DNA of 64,000 bases from Darksidea phi. Lineage: Eukaryota; Ascomycota; Dothideomycetes; Pleosporales; Lentitheciaceae. A model generated the notes under the pieces. That model had not been told where the DNA came from and searched no databases. It worked only from the letters and a program-made list of their open reading frames with translations. Position 1 is the first letter of the stretch; each line of letters begins with the position of its first letter. The position numbers and the translations under genes are program-made. This document shows positions 58,301-64,000 of the stretch, piece by piece. Location: the NCBI GenBank assembly GCA_030770425.1, contig JASJFT010000070.1, positions 124,001 through 188,000 of the forward strand, written 5' to 3'.

Positions 58301-61300
58301 ATACTTATTTATTATTTAATATTAAAATAAAAATATATATCTAATTAGAATTTATTAGTAAAGATAAAGCTCTAATCTAAGATTAGTAATAATAGGGGTT
58401 CGACCTTTATAAATACTTCTATAAATAATAGGTTAGCTAATATACTTATAGTAATATTCTTTATTATAGATAGATACTAAACTAGCTTTAAAAAGTAATT
58501 AATAAGTACTAGTATTATATTATAGATATTATTCTTAGAATTCTTAGATTTTAGTAGGTCGATAATAAAGTCTAGGAAGTAATTATACTATAGCTTTTAT
58601 AATAGAAGAATTAGTTCTAGTAACTCTTATAGCTTATACCTTTATACTTTATTTATTTAGTATACTACGTAATCTTATACGTACGTATTAATCTCTATTT
58701 AAAGTTTTAACTAATAGTACTTTCTTTATAAAAGTTTAATAGTCTTATCTACTCTATAATAGCTTTCTAGGGGGTTATTATAATTTCTTATAAAGATAGC
58801 TTAACGAAGAGCTTTATTATTAGGAATCTATACTTTTTCTACTCTTTAAAGAATACCCTTTAGATCTATAATCTATAAAGACGTATCCTTTTACTTTTTT
58901 CTACTCTTAGACTTTTATATATACTATATATTCTTATAATAGACTATATTATATTCTTATACTTCCTAGATATAGTTTAATAATAATCTAGGAGTTTCCT
59001 AGCTAAAGGATAAGTCGTTATTTATAGCTTCTAATAAAGACTTATATAATATAGAGGTAAAAAATACTTTATAATACTAAAGGAATATTAAAGCTAAGTC
59101 TAAGTCTTCTAATTACTCTTTAGGTTTATCGTCCCCGTCTATAGATAGATTAAGGTTAATAGATAATATATTATTAAAAACTAGTACTATACTAGAGGAT
59201 TTTATAGTAGAATAGTTTATATCGTCTTTAGATTCCTAATAGATTACTTATAAATTCTTATTAGTAAAATTAAATTTATATACTATTTAATCTTTAATAT
59301 ATAGAGCTATAGGCTTCTAGAGTACCTATATCTAGAGTTTATTTTAAAGTATAGGAAGTATAATATTTCTTAGTACCCTTCTCTCCTCGAGCTAAAAGCC
59401 TTTAGTATAATTAGGTCGTCGTAATAGTATATTAACTAGATTCTTTATACTAGACTTATATTTAATCTTAAAGTTAAAATAAGTTAACTCTTTAGTCTAG
59501 TATACTTACTTAGGTAAAAGTACCTTCGTAGTTATAAAATATCTTAGATTATTATAGTTATATAGTATATAGATAGTATTTAGAGTATACTTAAGATAGT
59601 ATTACTACTATTTAAAAGTTTCTATAATAGTAAATAACTTCTTATTATAAGTATCTTATTAAATCTATAGTCTAGTAAACTTACGACTAAAGAATATAAC
59701 TAGTTTCTAGTATTTTTCTATTAAGAATACTATTATTTATAGCTATAATAGGATAGTTACTATAATAAACTTAGAGATATTAGTAATAATTATTATAGAT
59801 TTTATTAGGTTAAAGTACTAGAGGATAGGGGTTCTTATAAAGAGCTTATAAAGTATAAGAAATATATTATATATATCTTCTAACTAAAATTAAGAGACGT
59901 ACTACTTTATAGAACCCTTCTTAATCTTCTTTAACTTTTTTACTAATATATCTTTACTAAAATCTTATTAAACTAGTATTAGATTCTACGTAGAGGTTAT
60001 ATATTCTAGAAGTAGGTAAACTATATCTAAGTAGTTATATATAAACTATTAGTAAAAGTTTATAAATCTAAGAAATATTTAGATATCCTAATAGTTCTTA
60101 GGCTCTAGCTACTCTTTAATTATTTAGACCTATATTAGGTCTATAACTACCCCGTAGAGGGTTACTATAAAGTTAAGAAACTCTACTAACTTTATAAAGA
60201 AAATATACTTTAAGACTTTATAATAGAATTTCTAATTATATAATCTCTTAAGGACTTTATAAATATACTATTTATAGTTCTACTTTTCTTTAAAGTATAT
60301 AAGTATATTATTTAAATAAATAATATATATTTTATTTAATAAGCTACCTAAGACTCTATAAATATATAATTAAAATATAGTAAATATATTTATAAGACTA
60401 AATAGTATTACTAGATATTTAAAATAGTTATAGTATATTTTAAATACTATCTTCTACTTATTACTCTTCTTAATACGTAATTAATAATATACCTTATAGA
60501 GATTAAGTTTTATAAAAATCTTAGTCCTAAATAGCTAGTCTAGTATCTCGCTTATAAGGGGTATAAGATAACGATTTTTAATTATTACCTTATTTAAACT
60601 CCTATAATTAATATATAATTAAAGTATACTATTAGCTTTAGGTATAAAAAGTATTAGAACCCCTACTAAAGACTTATTAGGCCGAATCTACCCCTTCTTT
60701 AGAGAGTTATTAAAGTATTTCCTTAAAATCTTAAGTTCTCTTCTAGAGAGATTATAAATAGGTAAATTTAATAGTATCTTTTCCTTCTTAAGATTAATAG
60801 TATAGTTATACTCTAAGTTAGGAGTAATTTTACTAGTAAGTTTAAGACTAAAGTACTAAAGTTAATTATAAAGATATTTTAGTACTTTTATAACTTTCTT
60901 AGAGTTAATCTCCTTATTAGAATTATTATAAAAGGTATTTAGATAGTTCTTAAACTTTCGTCGCTTCTTTTAATAAAGAGTCGTAACCCTTTATAAAGGG
61001 GTATTTATTACTAATATTATAACCTAGAAGATTATAGTCTTAGGTAGCTATACTAGTTTAGAGTATTACTTTATATAGTAGACGAGGTAATTATAGAGTT
61101 ATAGGGTCTAGTTTTTTAACTAAAGTAGACCCTACTTATTTTAGTATTAAGTATTCTAAAGCTTATTACCCTCTAGGGTTTATATCTTATTAATAGATAT
61201 TTATAAACGTTTTATAGCCTTTACTATATTAAGAAATTAGAGTTAATACTCTTTCTTACTTATAAGTAATTAAGTATAAAAGCTTTTTAGATATAGTATA

Positions 61301-63481
61301 TATACTTTCTCCCTAGATTATAGCTATTATATTAAGTTATTAGATATTATCTTAACTTTAATATACTTAGCCGTTATACTCCTATCCTATTACTTAAAAG
61401 ATTCCTTTTAGTAATCTACTTAAAGGTCTACCTCGTATAGCTATAATTAGTTAAGGATAAGATTATAGCTATTTATAAAGATAGTCTAAAATATCTAAAA
61501 ACCTATTATCCTTATTATATTCTAAGAATTCTACGTTATTATCGTAATAATATATAGCTCTTCTAGATATAGTAGTATACTAGAGACTTAATATATTTAT
61601 AACTTTATACGTAATAATACCTTAAGAAGGTTCTACTATAGTATAAGGTCCTCTTTAATAATATTTAAGTCTAATTCTATATCGAAAAGGCCCTAGACCT
61701 ATATTAAAATATTTATAGAGAGGTATATTCTTATATTACTAGTAATCCGTAAGAATTTACTATTAGTATTTAGTCCTAGTAGTATTACGGTAATATTAGT
61801 AACTAGAGCTTATCTTTTTTTAAAAACGAGTTAGCTTTCTCTTTATAAGTTTTATCTAATCTATTATTATCTTTAGAGTAATACTTCTAATAGTTCTTTT
61901 TCTAATTAGTCTTAGATTAGGACGTTAACGCTACGTTCTTAGAGCGTAACGGGATCCTTAATAGAGACTATCTAGTATTACCCTACTAAGAGAGCTTCTA
62001 ATTCTATTTCTTCTAACTAGAATTACTTAAAGCTATTAAAGACGTAGTATACTTTCTACTTATAATTAAATTAGAGCTAGAAACCTTTAGAAGAGTAGCT
62101 AGTATAAAGACGAAGTATATTACTATCTTTACGTTCTATAAGGTATATTTAAACTATAACTAAGTTTATATATTTTTAAGCTAGCTACCTCTTTATATCT
62201 TATAATATAAGGGTTCTAGATACTTATTTTATACTATAGATATCTTTAATATATTAAGGCTTATATTACTACTAAAAGGCTTTATCTTTAAGACGACTTT
62301 ATAAGTTATAAAATAGTTAAAGAAAAAGTTAAAGCTATTATTCTAGTACTATTCGATATTCTAAAACTTAAAGTAGTTATTAAACTTTATTAAAACGGGG
62401 TCCTCTATAAGACTCTTAAGCTTCGTCTATAGCTAGGGCTATATAATAACTTCGTTATTATTAATAGCTCGGACTAGTAGGTTATAATATATATTATTCT
62501 TAATAAGTATTATAACTTATATAGTATACTTAAGGGTATTAGTAGTAGTAAAGTTAATTTAGAAGAGACTATTAATATCTCTAATCTAATAATCTATAGC
62601 TTAGGTTATTAGGGTTTTCTTTAATAAGTCTAATATAGGAGGGTCCTTAACCTTAGTTAGATTAGATAGCCCCTAACGAGTATTGTCTACTAAGAATAGA
62701 CTAGTCGTAGTCTAAAGGGTTATTATAGCTAGTCTAAAGGCTACTTAGACTATAATAAGATCTATTTATATAACCTTAATCTAGTCGACTAGTATACCTT
62801 AGTATTAAAGGTTAAGTAGTATTTATACTACCTCGACTAAAAGTACTTTATCTAAGGCTAGAGTATAGATAGATATAGTACGGGCTATACCTAGGTAATT
62901 ACTACCTATTAGGGTATTATTAGCTTCTAATATAGGTAGTATAGTAGGAGCTAAGGATTAATATAGTTAGAATCTACTTATATAAGCTATATTTTTATAG
63001 TTAGATATTCTATTATTTCCTTATATAGATTAGTAGTCCCTATTAGTCGCGGCTATTATTAGGACCCTATTAAAAGATAGTAGTTTATTAGATACCTCTA
63101 AGGTATTTTCGCCGTTATATTATATATAGGTTATAAGGGTTTTAGAGACGTATTAATCCTCCTAAATATTTTTAAGGTTAAATAGGTCCTCTAGCTAATA
63201 ATCGTCCTTATTATCCAATTCTAGTTCTTAAACTCGTTACTTACTAAACTTAAGGCGCTACTAATATACTTTATTAACTAGCTATATATTAGGGTTATTT
63301 CGTCTACTAGATAAATAGGTACTAAAGCGGGTATTCTTCTTTAAGTAGATAGTATAAGGAGGTATACTAACGGCTCTAAATAGATATCGTATAGTATAAT
63401 TAATAAGAACTTTTAAAGTATTAGCTTTTAGTATCGACGCCGTACTACTAGTCCTTAAAAAGGAGTAGGAAGGATTCGAAT
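55304..63481 (-). pseudogene. Gypsy-3 gag-pol remnant
   Basis: Minus-strand translation through stops gives Ty3/Gypsy pol. The RT entry PIYNLSRRELKILRKYF is at about 60775-60720. Next come a FIPKANS...YINYRSLNKVIIKNRY stretch (about 60660-60560), LYKVYYQLRI, and YLNNILIYFKE at about 60322-60288, then connection and RNase H toward 59400. Integrase-like sequence follows to about 57800. Gag is expected at about 61900-63400, where some GC is kept. The 2-kb stretch 55480-57500 downstream of pol in element sense is not assigned. No ATG apart from isolated post-RIP changes; inactive. Confidence 0.8.
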
Positions 63482-63667
63482 TATAAGGTATATATAAATA
63501 GGTAGATATAGAAGTACTAAGATAGTAAAAGGATTATATTCGGATAGAGATAAGACGAATCCTTAAGAAGATATAATAGTAGGATATAAAACTATATAGG
63601 GTCCGGTATATAACCGTAGCCGGGTCGATAATAATCTAGAAGTCCTTCGGTAGAAGTAGACGTAATA
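63482..63667 (-). repeat. Gypsy-3 5' LTR, RIP-mutated
   Basis: 186 bp; aligns base for base with 55102-55287 and differs almost only by C to T and G to A. TSD ATACT follows. Confidence 0.92.
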
Positions 63668-63672
63668 ATACT

Positions 63673-64000
63673 TTAATAAAGGCTTTTATCTTATTTATAA
63701 AGTACTAGTCTATTATAATTTTTAATAAACTAAATTAAATAATTAATATAAATAACTTTATAAAACTTATTATAAATTACTAGCTACTAATAAAGAGCTA
63801 CTATTAAATAGATTATATATTATAAATATAATATATTATATATATAAAAAAAAATAGAAATTAATATATACTTATTATTACTATTAGCTATTAGCTAGGT
63901 ATTATTAAGGGAAGGTAGTTATAAAAAGAAAAAAAAACTAAAGTTAATAATTAAAAATTAATAATTATTCTTACTAAGTAACTAAAAGTAGTAATAAGTT
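63673..64000. mobile_element. RIP-mutated AT-rich DNA to window end
   Basis: Nearly pure A/T with TATATA runs. No recognisable feature; presumably the older repeat into which Gypsy-3 inserted. Confidence 0.35.

Larger units (their letters stand above)
55102..63667 (-). mobile_element. Gypsy-3 LTR retrotransposon (full length)
   Basis: 8,566 bp with two 186-bp LTRs (55102-55287 and 63482-63667) and perfect TSDs ATACT (55097-55101 and 63668-63672). The minus orientation is set by the reverse transcriptase and by a polypurine tract next to the left LTR. It lies only 0.2 kb past the MFS stop codon. Internal DNA is saturated with RIP, but the left LTR is not. Confidence 0.94.

Overview
The window is a piece of a filamentous ascomycete (Pezizomycotina) chromosome. 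The evidence is short introns of about 46-58 bp (one of 126 bp) with GT...CTRAC/CTGAC...AG signals, a Zn2Cys6 regulator, a fungal DHA1-type MFS transporter, Ty3/Gypsy and Ty1/Copia LTR retrotransposons, and very strong repeat-induced point mutation (RIP). The 'two-speed' layout, with small GC-balanced gene islands between AT-rich RIP blocks, is known from Dothideomycetes among others; the species cannot be named from the sequence alone.

Layout. (1) 1-8,349 is GC-balanced: a partial ORF off the left edge, an acidic hypothetical gene abutting an SDR relic, several small repeats and palindromes, a decayed reading frame, a DUF7924-like pseudogene ended by an LTR fragment, and a two-exon membrane-protein gene (6544-8031, minus). 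(2) 8,350-49,400 is a 41-kb RIP block holding a nested stack of LTR elements, which I resolved by matching LTR ends and 5-bp target-site duplications (TSDs). An older Gypsy-2 LTR is split by Gypsy-1a (9235-46051, minus, TSD TAAAT). Gypsy-1a is split by Gypsy-2 (15018-44841, plus, TSD TATCG/TATTA). Gypsy-2 is split twice: by Copia-1 in its 5' LTR (15033-22784, plus, TSD CTACG/CTATA) and by Gypsy-1b in its RNase H (27140-41861, plus, TSD AATAT). Gypsy-1b is in turn split in its reverse transcriptase by Copia-2 (30235-37989, minus, TSD ATATT). To the right lie pieces of a third Gypsy family, a third Copia copy and a lightly mutated 1.2-kb insert. (3) 49,400-55,101 is a 5.7-kb gene island: a Zn2Cys6 regulator (minus) and a seven-exon MFS transporter (plus), transcribed divergently from a 0.9-kb shared region that carries CGG-containing modules, a foldback element and a 33-bp triple repeat. 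(4) 55,102-63,667 is a full-length Gypsy-3 element (minus, TSD ATACT), then more RIP DNA to the window end.

How it fits together. The regulator and transporter form a plausible self-contained regulated efflux module, both reading frames intact, between two silenced transposon blocks. RIP has removed almost every CpA and TpG from the blocks, and with them every ATG, so transposon genes there can be recognised only by translating through stops. The mutation stops sharply at the island edges; on the right the edge falls inside Gypsy-3, whose LTR next to the transporter is almost unmutated while its partner is heavily mutated.
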